Shown piece by piece: positions 27,720-36,873 of a DNA stretch of 44,129 nt. Below the pieces are notes generated by a model. It was not told the DNA's origin and made no database searches. It was given only the letters and a program-made list of their open reading frames with translations. The stretch is from Opitutia bacterium (GTDB taxonomy: Bacteria; Verrucomicrobiota; Verrucomicrobiia; Opitutales; Coraliomargaritaceae), in assembly GCA_002862945.1 (NCBI GenBank), contig PKCJ01000114.1:1-44129 (forward strand), written 5' to 3'. Position 1 is the stretch's first letter. Each line of letters opens with the position of its first letter. A program made the position numbers and the translations under genes.

Positions 27720-28817
27720 ATGATGGCTTACCGCGAACACTCATACGGACCTAAGCGAGGCAGCGTCCTTATCGCTGTCCTCGCCATCGTTCTACTCCTC
27801 TCCTTCATTGTCACGCGCTTCATCGACGAAGCAGTCGAAGACCTTGAGTATCGCGCCATCTTTAACGAGCCAGCGGATGTGCGTTCGTTTAGTTATAGTA
27901 TGCTGGAAGTCGCGCTCGCAACGATCCACGAAGTCGCACTGATCGACGACGGCAAACTGTTTGCACCCGAACAAGGCTGGGCAGACCCTATCAACTACGC
28001 TGGCATCAACATTCCGAATGGATGGGGACTAGAGATTCAGATCCAAGACGAAAGTAATAAGCTCCCAATCAATACGATGGACGAAGCACTGCTAAACCAG
28101 ATGCTAGAAGAAAGCTTTGGTTTCAACTTCGGCGCAGCTCGCGAGCTCAGCAGTATGTTACTCGACTGGATCGATCCCGACGAAAGCCGAAGACTCAATG
28201 GGGCCGAATCGGAGGACTACCTCCGCCGCAAGCCGGCTTACCGCGCCGCCAATAGCCCTCTTCAGAGTCTCGAAGAATTGCGCCTACTTGAAATTTGGGA
28301 AGACGAATTTTTCGACGAGGACGGTCTTCCTAACGAACTCTTTGCCAAGCTCGACAGCATGGTTTCTGTCACTAACGCAGGCGCCGCCAACATTAACAGT
28401 AGCTCGCAGTCAGTATTAGAACTGATCGCCCTGCAAGACGGCTACGACGAAAACCGCTTCTTTGATGGGCTCGACGATCTACCTTATCTGCAGCAGTTGC
28501 CCGAGTCAGCCAGTAGCGGTAGTGGCAGCGTCGAGGTTAGCCTGCTTCGCATCACTGTTAGCCTCTGGCGCGGCCAAGTGCCCTTTACTGTTAGCGCACT
28601 GGTCGAGCCAAATTTTAACAACGAAGAAGGCGCAAGTAGCAGCGCACCTGGCGGCGATTCAGACGACGCGCCCAAGACAGGTGCGGTCAGCGAACAAGAA
28701 GCCATTGGTTATCCATTTAAAATCCTCCACGTTTCCGAATACACTCAAGGACGACCAAGTAGCCCGCCCGCTCGGTATTCGGCGCTAGACATCGGTGAAG
28801 AAAGCGATTCATTCTGA
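27720..28817 (+). CDS. gspK: Type II secretion minor pseudopilin GspK
   Basis: GspK is the large tip protein of the pseudopilus. The 365-residue protein has the GspK-type leader G/SVLIAVLAIVLLLSFIVTRF, lacking Glu at +5 as usual for this member. It then has DESNKLPINTMDEALLNQML, the LLDWIDPDESRRLNGAE segment and LQSLEELRLLE, which are the helix-hairpin-helix-like features of GspK. The C-terminal part ends in a disordered Ser/Gly/Pro stretch. The second ATG at 27723 is an equally possible start. The end overlaps the next gene by 23 bases. Confidence 0.88.
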   Translation: MMAYREHSYGPKRGSVLIAVLAIVLLLSFIVTRFIDEAVEDLEYRAIFNEPADVRSFSYSMLEVALATIHEVALIDDGKLFAPEQGWADPINYAGINIPNGWGLEIQIQDESNKLPINTMDEALLNQMLEESFGFNFGAARELSSMLLDWIDPDESRRLNGAESEDYLRRKPAYRAANSPLQSLEELRLLEIWEDEFFDEDGLPNELFAKLDSMVSVTNAGAANINSSSQSVLELIALQDGYDENRFFDGLDDLPYLQQLPESASSGSGSVEVSLLRITVSLWRGQVPFTVSALVEPNFNNEEGASSSAPGGDSDDAPKTGAVSEQEAIGYPFKILHVSEYTQGRPSSPPARYSALDIGEESDSF

Positions 28818-29985
28818 TTTTAATACACTAGCCGTGAGCGAACCTACCCAAACAGCACCCGAACCCGAGAGCGTGCCCTTACCGGACGTGCTCGTGCTAC
28901 CTTCGGAATACTTTTTCATTGAAAAAGTTGAAGTGCCAACTGCACTCGCCCCTGCCGAGCTAAGCGACTTTGCCGAATTAAGCATGGAGGCCGTCTCTCC
29001 CTTCCCGCTGGATCAACTACGCTGGGGATTTTCATCTACTCCCGACGGTCAGCATCTCCTCATTTACGCCGCGCTCAAAGACCGACTCAAACTCGCAGGC
29101 TACGCCGAGCTGGAAACCTACACTTGGGTGCTCCCAGATTTCACCACCCTGCACGGCGCGCGCTTCACCTGCGATACTGAGGTCGTCCTCGAAGGCGAGC
29201 ACTACACCACCAGCTTTCTACTTCCTAGCGGCGAAGCGTTACCTGAAAACATCCGTAGCCTACCCGCAGGCAGTGATACCCCCCGCAGCACAAACCAAAG
29301 TATCCACCTTAAACTTTTAGCCGTCGAGCTCAACGAACAAGGTATCCCTACTTACAAATTTGAAACAATCGGCGAATCGCCGGCCGGCGGCTTCTGGTCG
29401 CCCCTGGAGCCAGACGAAGCCTCACTTTGGAATGCCGACATCCGCCCGAATAGTTTCAAAACTGTCGAACGCAGCGCCCGCCGTATGGCTAGCCTCGTTA
29501 CTCGTATCATGGGCTACGCGGCCATCTTTACCATCATACTTATCGTGCTCGAAGGCCTGCTTTTCGCAGGTGAGTTCTGGCTCGGCACCCGCACAGCCAA
29601 AATCGACGAGCAGGCCACCGCAGTACGTCGTATAGAAGATAAACAAAGCCTTTTAAACAAGCTCGATCAAGTCGCGCAGAACGAGCTACGCCCCATTGCC
29701 ATGCTGACTGCTGCAAATGATGTTCGAACAGCGCTCGGAAAAACAGGGATCGAATACGACGAAACCATCATTGAAAGCAACAATCGCCTCACTATCGAGG
29801 GCAAGGCCAACACAATCAACGAGCTCAACTTCTACACCAATTCGCTTCTTCAGTCAGGGAAGTTTCAACTCGTCGGAGACCCCAAATACATTACTCGCGA
29901 TAGTAAGACCACCTTCACCGTGACCCTCGATTACACCCACGGCGAACACAAACCAGCCGCAACGATAGGAGTCATGACTCCATGA
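28795..29985 (+). CDS. Type II secretion inner-membrane platform protein, GspL/PilM-N-like
   Basis: The 396-residue protein has an N-terminal cytoplasmic part of about 235 residues, then one hydrophobic helix at ~239-262 (AIFTIILIVLEGLLFAGEF) followed by a periplasmic coiled-coil/ferredoxin-like domain (EQATAVRRIEDKQSLLNKLDQ onward). This layout, and its place between gspK and a gspM-like gene, match GspL, which bridges the ATPase and the pseudopilus. Sequence identity to classical GspL is not evident by eye. The start is uncertain: GTG at 28795 or GTG at 28834 (MSEPTQTAPEPE). It overlaps the next gene by 4 bases. Confidence 0.65.
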   Translation: MKKAIHSDFNTLAVSEPTQTAPEPESVPLPDVLVLPSEYFFIEKVEVPTALAPAELSDFAELSMEAVSPFPLDQLRWGFSSTPDGQHLLIYAALKDRLKLAGYAELETYTWVLPDFTTLHGARFTCDTEVVLEGEHYTTSFLLPSGEALPENIRSLPAGSDTPRSTNQSIHLKLLAVELNEQGIPTYKFETIGESPAGGFWSPLEPDEASLWNADIRPNSFKTVERSARRMASLVTRIMGYAAIFTIILIVLEGLLFAGEFWLGTRTAKIDEQATAVRRIEDKQSLLNKLDQVAQNELRPIAMLTAANDVRTALGKTGIEYDETIIESNNRLTIEGKANTINELNFYTNSLLQSGKFQLVGDPKYITRDSKTTFTVTLDYTHGEHKPAATIGVMTP

Positions 29986-30533
29986 GCGAGTTCAAAGACA
30001 AATTGCGTGCCCTTTATAAGCGGATGAGCTTGCGCGAGAAACTCCTCTCCCTACTCTTCGTGATAGTCATACTCTTGCTTTGGTCGAACAACTGGCTCAC
30101 TCGCTTGTCTGATGGGAATGCGCAACGCAAATTCACTAGAGTCGAGTTACAGACCCAGCAGCAATGGCTCGACCGTAGCGAGCTATTTACCGAGCAACTC
30201 GCCGTCGCGCTGGAGCGTGTCGACCCTTCCAAAACATTTGCGGCCGCACAGCTTTCGGGCCATGTCGACAACCTCATCCGCAGCAGTGGTCTCTCGGCAG
30301 ATATCGACCCCGTCCGCACCCGCGAGGGCGAGATTTTTAATGACCACAACCTACGAGTCCGTCTCGGTCGAATTTCCATTGCCCAACTGATCCAGTTCAA
30401 TAAGCTACTTCAAAAAGAGACGCCCTACATCAACATCCAGAGCGTCCGTATCCAAAAAAACCGCCGTAACCCCATGCAGCTAGATGTGCGTTACGAAATC
30501 AATTCTTTCGATCTAAAAGACCCGAACCTGTAA
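29982..30533 (+). CDS. Type II secretion inner-membrane protein, GspM-like
   Basis: The 183-residue protein has a short basic cytoplasmic N-terminus with MSLREKLLSLLFVIVILLLWSN, a single membrane helix near residues 21-37, then a periplasmic coiled coil and a small alpha/beta domain ending with NPMQLDVRYEINSFDL. Size, topology and position after the GspL-like gene are those of GspM, which pairs with GspL. It overlaps the upstream gene by 4 bases, and its stop shares one base with the gspD start. Confidence 0.72.
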   Translation: MSEFKDKLRALYKRMSLREKLLSLLFVIVILLLWSNNWLTRLSDGNAQRKFTRVELQTQQQWLDRSELFTEQLAVALERVDPSKTFAAAQLSGHVDNLIRSSGLSADIDPVRTREGEIFNDHNLRVRLGRISIAQLIQFNKLLQKETPYINIQSVRIQKNRRNPMQLDVRYEINSFDLKDPNL

Positions 30534-32686
30534 TGCTCTTTTTTCTTTCAATCATACCACTAAGCGCCCTTTTAGTCCTCGCAAGCCCAGGCTATGCACA
30601 AGACACAGATGGATCACGCGCCCGAGTCCTCGCCTCACCCCCAGTCGTCGCTAAGGGTGTGATTGCGCCTGCCGAGCCCGAGCTAAAAGAGCCCGAAACC
30701 ATGGTCGGCGAAATCATACTGGTCGATGACACCGCCAATCAAGTGCTGGTCCTACTAGAGCAACTCACAGATAGGATCATTCTGCGCCGCCAAGACCTGC
30801 CAGTCTCTAAATTTAATTTCAACTCTCGCGGCGCCATGACAAAGCGCGAGGCCGTGCTTGCCCTAGAAAGCTTACTGACCCTTAACGGTATAATGCTGAC
30901 CGATATGGGAGGACGTTTCATGAAAGCCGTTCCCGCGACCAATGTAAGCAGTCAAGTTCCCATCATGCTTGCAGGCAGTAGCCTCGAGCTTGACGCTAGC
31001 CAACAAATCTACGCCAAACTTTTCAAGCTCGACTACCTGAGCGCAGTCGAAGCAGGCGCGCCCCTCGTGCAAAACCTCGTTTCCCAAAATTCCAGCATAC
31101 TCCCCTTCCCTAAGTCCAATGCGCTCCTCATTACCGATGCCCTCGTTAACTTACAGCGCATCGAAACCATCCTCAAAGACGCGGACCGTGCGCAAGTCGT
31201 TCGCGAAGAGATCAAATTTATCAAGCTCGACTTCGTGCAAGCCGCTGAGATGCAAGAACGCATCGAAAACCTCATTCAGGGCCCGCTCAAAACTTACCTT
31301 GAAGGCAATACCAGCGTAACTGCCGACGAGCGGACGAACCAAATCATCCTCATCACCCACCCCGGCAACATGGCAATCATCATGGACGTGATCCAGAGCG
31401 TCGATGTCGACGCCGCCCCACTCACCGCCAGCGAAGTCTTCCAGCTCCGCCAAGCTAAAGCCGAAGAAGTCGTTCCCATCATTGAAGACATAATTTCCGG
31501 ACAAAAAGAAGGTCGCGAAGAAGACGCCCAAGTCGCCCGCGAAAATGAACGCGCGAACAACGCCAATAATCGCGGAAACAACAATAATAATAATAATAAC
31601 GTCAACAACACGCCTGCCGTGGTCGTCAAAGCACCAGTGCCCTCCACTAACTTTATTGAAGCCAACAGTTCTCTCCAATTTTCAAATTTCGTCGGTCTAG
31701 CCGCGGATGAACGCACCAATGCTATCGTCGCTTACGGGACACAGCAGGACTTAAAGACGCTCAAGGAACTCATCGAAAAAATTGATATTCCATTGCCACA
31801 GGTTCTAATTGAAGCGGTAATTACTCAAGTTACTTTGAGTGAAACCCAGACTAGTGGCCTCAGCAGTCTGGGTTTTACTTACGATGGGCTAACATCGTCC
31901 TTTGAGGCGATCAGCGCTGGGACGGCTGGAGGTATCAGCTTCACAGATGGAAAGATTAGTCTAGATAACCCAGCTGATTTCACTCTGGCTACAACTATCA
32001 CGCCAACAAATAAAGATGGCAACACTCGCGTGCTCTCGGCTCCTCGTATCGTGGTCAGTCATAATGAAGAAGGAATCATCAATGTCAGTCGCTCACAACC
32101 AATTGTGACTGCATCCACTAGTTTCTCAAATAGTAATAACAATACTCGAAGCTCAATTGAGTATCGCGACATCGGTATCAAACTAACCGTTACTCCACTC
32201 ATAGGAGCAGATGGCACAGTGCAAATGGTGATTGAGCAAAGCGTTGAGAATGTAGTGGAGACTATTTTTATCGACGATAACCCACAACCAATCATCGGTG
32301 TGCGTGAAGCAACTTCAACTGTGAGCGTTAAAGACGGCCAAATTGTGGTGCTTGGTGGCCTGCAAGAAAATACGGGTTCAGATAGCAGCGATTATTTCCC
32401 TGTCATAGGTCGACTGCCATTGATCAAGAATATTTTTGGCGGTTCAACCGAGGATTACGACCGAACAGAGATTATCATATTTATCCGACCAACTGTTTTA
32501 CAAAATACAGACGTAGCCTTTGACGTTTCCAAGGGTTACATTGAAGCCGCTTCAGAAACAGAAGTCATTAAAGAATACATCGACACAAACTCAACGAACG
32601 ATATCTACCTTGAAGGCAGTAAATTCGAGGGAGAAGAACCAAGAAAAACCAAAGGCAGCATCTTGCCACGCTTCTTGCACCGTTAA
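30533..32686 (+). CDS. gspD: Type II secretion secretin GspD
   Basis: GspD forms the outer-membrane ring through which folded proteins leave the cell. The 717-residue protein has a signal peptide (residues 1-23, ending GYAQ). N-domains include DTANQVLVLLEQLTDR, LVTDAL-like repeats and two KH-like modules with the VTADERTNQIILIT motif. A poly-Asn linker lies at ~341-359. The secretin core from ~420 has PQVLIEAVITQVTLSE, NTRVLSAPRIVVSHNEEG, VKDGQIVVLGGLQE and PVIGRLPLIKNIFGG. No S-domain for a pilotin is evident. Codon use changes from C-ending to more T/A-ending near base 31795, where the core starts. Confidence 0.94.
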   Translation: MLFFLSIIPLSALLVLASPGYAQDTDGSRARVLASPPVVAKGVIAPAEPELKEPETMVGEIILVDDTANQVLVLLEQLTDRIILRRQDLPVSKFNFNSRGAMTKREAVLALESLLTLNGIMLTDMGGRFMKAVPATNVSSQVPIMLAGSSLELDASQQIYAKLFKLDYLSAVEAGAPLVQNLVSQNSSILPFPKSNALLITDALVNLQRIETILKDADRAQVVREEIKFIKLDFVQAAEMQERIENLIQGPLKTYLEGNTSVTADERTNQIILITHPGNMAIIMDVIQSVDVDAAPLTASEVFQLRQAKAEEVVPIIEDIISGQKEGREEDAQVARENERANNANNRGNNNNNNNNVNNTPAVVVKAPVPSTNFIEANSSLQFSNFVGLAADERTNAIVAYGTQQDLKTLKELIEKIDIPLPQVLIEAVITQVTLSETQTSGLSSLGFTYDGLTSSFEAISAGTAGGISFTDGKISLDNPADFTLATTITPTNKDGNTRVLSAPRIVVSHNEEGIINVSRSQPIVTASTSFSNSNNNTRSSIEYRDIGIKLTVTPLIGADGTVQMVIEQSVENVVETIFIDDNPQPIIGVREATSTVSVKDGQIVVLGGLQENTGSDSSDYFPVIGRLPLIKNIFGGSTEDYDRTEIIIFIRPTVLQNTDVAFDVSKGYIEAASETEVIKEYIDTNSTNDIYLEGSKFEGEEPRKTKGSILPRFLHR

Positions 32687-32689
32687 ATA

Positions 32690-33259
32690 ATGATCCGATT
32701 GACTTCAGTTTTCGCACAATTCACAAAAAGAGCATCTCGCAGAGGCTTTGCTCTCGCTCTGTTTGCTAGTGTCTCCGTGCTCAGCGCGGAATCGCTCGAA
32801 AGCAGTAATCCTTTTCTCCCACCCGGCTTCAGCGAAAAGAAAGAAGCGCCAGAGCCTGTCGTGCAATCCAACGGCCCGATTAGTCGAGAGATTGAGTTTC
32901 GCGGACTCGTTAAGGTGAACGGCCAATATCAATTTAGCTTATTTAATAAGCGCGATCAAAAGAGCCACTGGCTCAAAGAGAATGAAGCCGCCGCGCAAGG
33001 TATCTCCGTGCGTAACTACGACTCCAACTCCCGATCGCTCACCGTCAGTATGAGCGGTCGCACCGAGCGCCTTACCTTGGTGACCCCTAGCCCCGCGCCT
33101 CTTGCTGTGGTTACCTCCGTCAGCCCGCCAGTAAATACAAACGGAAATGCCAAACAGCCGGGGATACCTCCAGGATTACAAAACATTACCAAGCCAAATA
33201 ATAACAATAACGACAAACGAACAGTCCCCCGCCGCCGCGTGATCTTACCCAAGAAATAA
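32690..33259 (+). CDS. Secretin partner, GspC/PilP-like periplasmic protein
   Basis: The 189-residue protein has a signal-type N-terminus (RRGFALALFASVSVLSAES). SSNPFLPPGF precedes a small beta domain at ~65-125 (EIEFRGLVKVNGQYQFSLF, SHWLKENEAAAQGISVRNYD, SLTVSMSGRTERLTL). That pattern of short strands with a late glycine/lysine turn is like the homology region of GspC and PilP, which dock on the secretin N-domain. The tail is Pro/Asn-rich with five Asn in a row and a basic end (RRRVILPKK). It starts 3 bases after gspD, so it is co-translated. Assignment is by layout and context, not clear sequence identity. Confidence 0.6.
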   Translation: MIRLTSVFAQFTKRASRRGFALALFASVSVLSAESLESSNPFLPPGFSEKKEAPEPVVQSNGPISREIEFRGLVKVNGQYQFSLFNKRDQKSHWLKENEAAAQGISVRNYDSNSRSLTVSMSGRTERLTLVTPSPAPLAVVTSVSPPVNTNGNAKQPGIPPGLQNITKPNNNNNDKRTVPRRRVILPKK

Positions 33260-33318
33260 GCCAGCAATATTATTGCGATGCAGTCTGCGTGTGACGCCCT
33301 GCTGAGCGGAGCGAGGGG

Positions 33319-33401
33319 TACTCAGGGAGGGATTTGAACCCTCACGCCCGTGAGGGCACCACGACCTGAACGTGGCGTGTCTGCCGTTCCACCACCTGAG
33401 T
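33319..33401 (-). tRNA. tRNA-Leu (anticodon CAG)
   Basis: On the minus strand, the 7-bp acceptor stem ACTCAGG/CCTGAGT encloses GTGGAAC...GACACG (D arm), the anticodon stem CCACG/CGTGG with loop TTCAGGT (anticodon CAG), a long variable arm GCCCTCACGGGC, and a T arm with GGTTCAAATCC. The long variable arm and ~83-base length identify a class II leucine tRNA. The 3' CCA is not encoded; the discriminator A is followed by CCC. It converges on the secretion operon. The rest of 33260-33541 shows no gene. Confidence 0.95.
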
Positions 33402-33541
33402 TTCGCTCGAGAATTTGCATTCCGTATTTTTGAATCGTGCTGTCAATGATTTCATGGGGAATCTGACACTTAGGCGTCAGCAAATTGTTGAGACTTAATA
33501 TTCTAATCTAGCGGACGCGTAGAGCGCTTTGCCAACGGCGC

Positions 33542-34384
33542 TCAAGGCATTTCAAAAACCAGCGCGGTTGTGTTATCTTTTCCATCCGTCTGCACGGCCT
33601 CGCTTACTAGGCGCTCTGCGACGTCGGCAGGGGCATCCTTCAACGGATTGCGAATAATCCGTAGCATCCCACTATTCCAAAGACCCTCAACTAAGCCATC
33701 AGAACAAATCAGGAAGGCGTCACCCTTCTCGTAGCCAACACCTCCGAACTGTGGGCTTAGGTTTTGATTCTTGCCGCCAAGCACTTGCTGAAGCCCGTTA
33801 CGTCCTGGGTGGTTGCGTGCTTGGGTCTCACCTAGTTTACCCTGACGCTGCTGCCAGCCAACATGCGTGTGGTCGTGGCTAAGCTGCTGGATACCTCCAG
33901 TCGCGGGCAAATGATAGATGCGGCTGTCGCCAACATGCGCGAAGTAGACCCAAGCTGGGCGCACCCAACACAGACTGAGCGTGGCTCCCATACCGCTGAG
34001 CTCCTCGTAGGCCTGCCCCATTTTAGTAAGTTCGCGGTGTATCTGATTAAAAAGCTCTCCGAGCAGATTTTGATAGTCGCCCTTGATGTCACTCGCCGCT
34101 GCGCTGAAGGACTGTGGCAACAGGAGTGTGATTTTCTCCACCGCAATCTGGCTGGCAAATTCGCCCGCGTTCGCTCCCCCCATACCATCACTAACGGCAT
34201 ATATATAGTCACTCTCATCGAGCTCAGCCTTTCCGTATTTACCGAGGCGGCGCACACCCTCGCCGTTGAGCGCCAGCGCGAGGAAGGCATCTTGGTTATT
34301 TTTGCGGAAGCGTCCGACATCGCTTAGTCCCGACCATTGGATGATCTGTGCCTCGCTTGATTCCTTTAACCCAGCTTTACCCAT
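33542..34384 (-). CDS. PP2C-family serine/threonine phosphatase
   Basis: This Mn/Mg-dependent protein phosphatase removes phosphate from Ser/Thr. Motifs are complete: SDVGRFRKNNQDAFLAL, IYAVSDGMGGANAGEFAS (metal ligands), FAHVGDSRIYHL, FLICSDGLVE and DGKDNTTALVFE. No membrane segment is seen, so it is cytoplasmic. The frame extends upstream to 34483, but the ATG at 34384 (MGKAGLKESS) has AAAGGA at good spacing before it, giving 280 residues. It overlaps the 3' end of the small kinase gene by 8 bases, so kinase and phosphatase are co-translated and probably act on the same targets. Confidence 0.92.
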   Translation of the reverse strand: MGKAGLKESSEAQIIQWSGLSDVGRFRKNNQDAFLALALNGEGVRRLGKYGKAELDESDYIYAVSDGMGGANAGEFASQIAVEKITLLLPQSFSAAASDIKGDYQNLLGELFNQIHRELTKMGQAYEELSGMGATLSLCWVRPAWVYFAHVGDSRIYHLPATGGIQQLSHDHTHVGWQQRQGKLGETQARNHPGRNGLQQVLGGKNQNLSPQFGGVGYEKGDAFLICSDGLVEGLWNSGMLRIIRNPLKDAPADVAERLVSEAVQTDGKDNTTALVFEMP

Positions 34385-34826
34385 CGCGATCCTTTCGTTG
34401 CCAAGCACTACGATCGGCGACTGACTCCATCTTGGGCGGCGGCGGGTAACCTGGCTCAAGTATGGTCGCAAACTCGAAGTCAATCACGCAAAAGCGCCCC
34501 ATTTGGGCGCTGTAGGTAATGTTGCGTATCTCGGCATCGTCATGACAGACGCCATACTGCTTCAGCTCAGTGAAGATTCGCTCCTTCTTCTTATGGCTTA
34601 GTTGGTCAACACGTGCGCCACAATTAGTCGTGACAAGGTAGAGCCCAGGATTATCTTGTTCCACGAGCTTAGGAACGAAGCTACAGCCCTGTTGATCGAG
34701 AAACTGGAGCACGCGCAGCTCATTTTCATAACGCTCGCGGGCTTGTGGTCCCTTGAAAGTCTTGTGCACAAGACCATCATAACCAATGCGAACGACCGCA
34801 CGGGCTGTATTTTTGGCTTCTTCCAT
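34377..34826 (-). CDS. Minimal protein kinase-like protein (RIO/Bud32-type loop)
   Basis: The ~149-residue protein has a compact kinase-like core. It shows VVRIGYDGLVHKTFKGPQAR (N-lobe Lys region), ENELRVLQFLDQQG (Glu helix), LVTTNCG (hinge), then HDDAEIRNITY (catalytic loop HxDxxxxN) and CVIDFEFATI (metal-binding D-F-E in place of DFG). No glycine-rich loop is evident. This reduced plan is like RIO/Bud32 and phosphotransferase-like kinases. The substrate is unknown. The start is uncertain: ATG at 34826, or upstream TTG at 34913 with GAGG nearby. It runs into the PP2C gene with an 8-base overlap, a kinase/phosphatase couple. Confidence 0.7.
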   Translation of the reverse strand: MEEAKNTARAVVRIGYDGLVHKTFKGPQARERYENELRVLQFLDQQGCSFVPKLVEQDNPGLYLVTTNCGARVDQLSHKKKERIFTELKQYGVCHDDAEIRNITYSAQMGRFCVIDFEFATILEPGYPPPPKMESVADRSAWQRKDRDG

Positions 34827-35035
34827 AAATTTAATAAAATTGCAGGGTTTCTCTTGTGCAAAGGCAAGATTTGAACAAAACATTGAAAAAGTTCTATTTC
34901 TAGACCTAAACAAATATCCTCAAGTAGAAAGCATTGGCATGCGGACTGCTTATTTAATGCGCGGGATTTCGGCTATGTCCAGCCACCTGCTGAAACTCAA
35001 CAGTCATTCAACAACCTGACAAAATACACAATAAC

Positions 35036-36061
<1,026 letters not shown>

Positions 36062-36111
36062 TTCGACTGAATACTTCTCGAGCGAAGTTCCGATTACACA
36101 ATACTTTAATC

Positions 36112-36142
36112 AACGCCACTCTCCCAGGAGTGGCGTTTTTTT
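36112..36142 (+). terminator. Rho-independent terminator after glnII
   Basis: A perfect AACGCCACTC/GAGTGGCGTT stem (10 bp) closes on a short loop and is followed by five more T. Confidence 0.92.
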
Positions 36143-36196
36143 GCGCAGATAGAAACAGTAGGCTCTTCGCATAGCCAATCTGAGACAACTACATCT

Positions 36197-36316
36197 ATAC
36201 CCAGCGAGTCTGTAATTGTCGTTGTTATCCCACTCTTCAATGAAGAGTCTAGTCTCACATCCCTTTTGATAGAATCGCCGCCACGGTTGATGAACATTTG
36301 CTTTGTTTATTCCTAG
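36197..36316 (+). pseudogene. N-terminal fragment of a family-2 glycosyltransferase
   Basis: In the frame ending with TAG at 36314-36316 the translation contains ESVIVVVIPLFNEESSLTSL, the first strand and nucleotide-sugar loop of GT2 enzymes such as dolichyl-phosphate-type transferases. After about 20 matching residues it runs into unrelated sequence (IESPPRLMNICFVYS) and stops. No start codon is found in frame upstream. It looks like the start of a deleted gene, next to another broken sugar gene. Confidence 0.55.
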
Positions 36317-36334
36317 AGACCTCTAAAGACAGCA

Positions 36335-36790
36335 ATGACAGACAAGGTCCATCCATTTAAAATGCAATTCATCGACATCAAAGCCATCCACCAAAAAAGC
36401 AGCTCTCAAATTGACGCCGCCGTCGCCATAATCTTTGATCACGGTCGCTACATTGATGGTCCACAGGTCTATGAACTCGAAGCCACCCTCGGCGAATTCC
36501 TTGGCAGGACAAAACCACTCGACTGCGTAGCCGTCGCCAGTGGCACGATGGCACTTGAAGTCGCACTCCGTGCCCTTGGTATTGGTTCAGGCGACGAAGT
36601 CATTACTACCCCCCTTTACTTGGATCAGCACGGCAGTGACCATCGCACTTGTTGGCGCAAAGCCCATCTTCGCTGACATCGAGACAGACACTTACAACAT
36701 CGACCCCAGAAAGGTTGAGAAGCGCATTACAGCCAAGACCAAAGCTATCATAGCGGTCAACCTCTTCGGCCAAATGGCTGATTATCGCGC
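36335..36790 (+). pseudogene. Frameshifted, 3'-truncated DegT/DnrJ/EryC1 sugar aminotransferase
   Basis: The first frame (from ATG 36335) encodes MQFIDIKAIH, GRYIDGPQVYELEATLGEFLG and SGTMALEVALRALGIGSGDEVITTP, the N-terminus of a PLP-dependent sugar aminotransferase. At the run of six C (36609-36614) the frame breaks. The expected continuation, PFTWISTAVTIALVGAKPIFADI, then NIDPRKVEKRITAKTKAIIAVNLFGQMADY, is in another frame. One extra C explains the shift. Homology ends near 36788, before the catalytic Lys region, and the rest of the gene is missing. The following bases to ~36930 overlap the 3' end of convergent trmL. Such enzymes make amino sugars for surface polysaccharides. Confidence 0.85.
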
Positions 36791-36873
36791 ACGAAAGGGT
36801 TTAAGCGACGAGAGCAGTGTTGTCCAAAGTTTACCACCTCTTAATAAGGTAAAGCTACAAAAGCCGTCCATGG

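Noticed and set aside
31151-31678. Long open frame antisense to gspD
   Set aside because: It mirrors the codon pattern of the clearly real secretin gene on the other strand and has repetitive hydrophobic sequence from the AAT/AAC repeats.
33319-33401. tRNA-Leu as an integration site
   Set aside because: No integrase gene and no direct repeat of the tRNA end was seen nearby.
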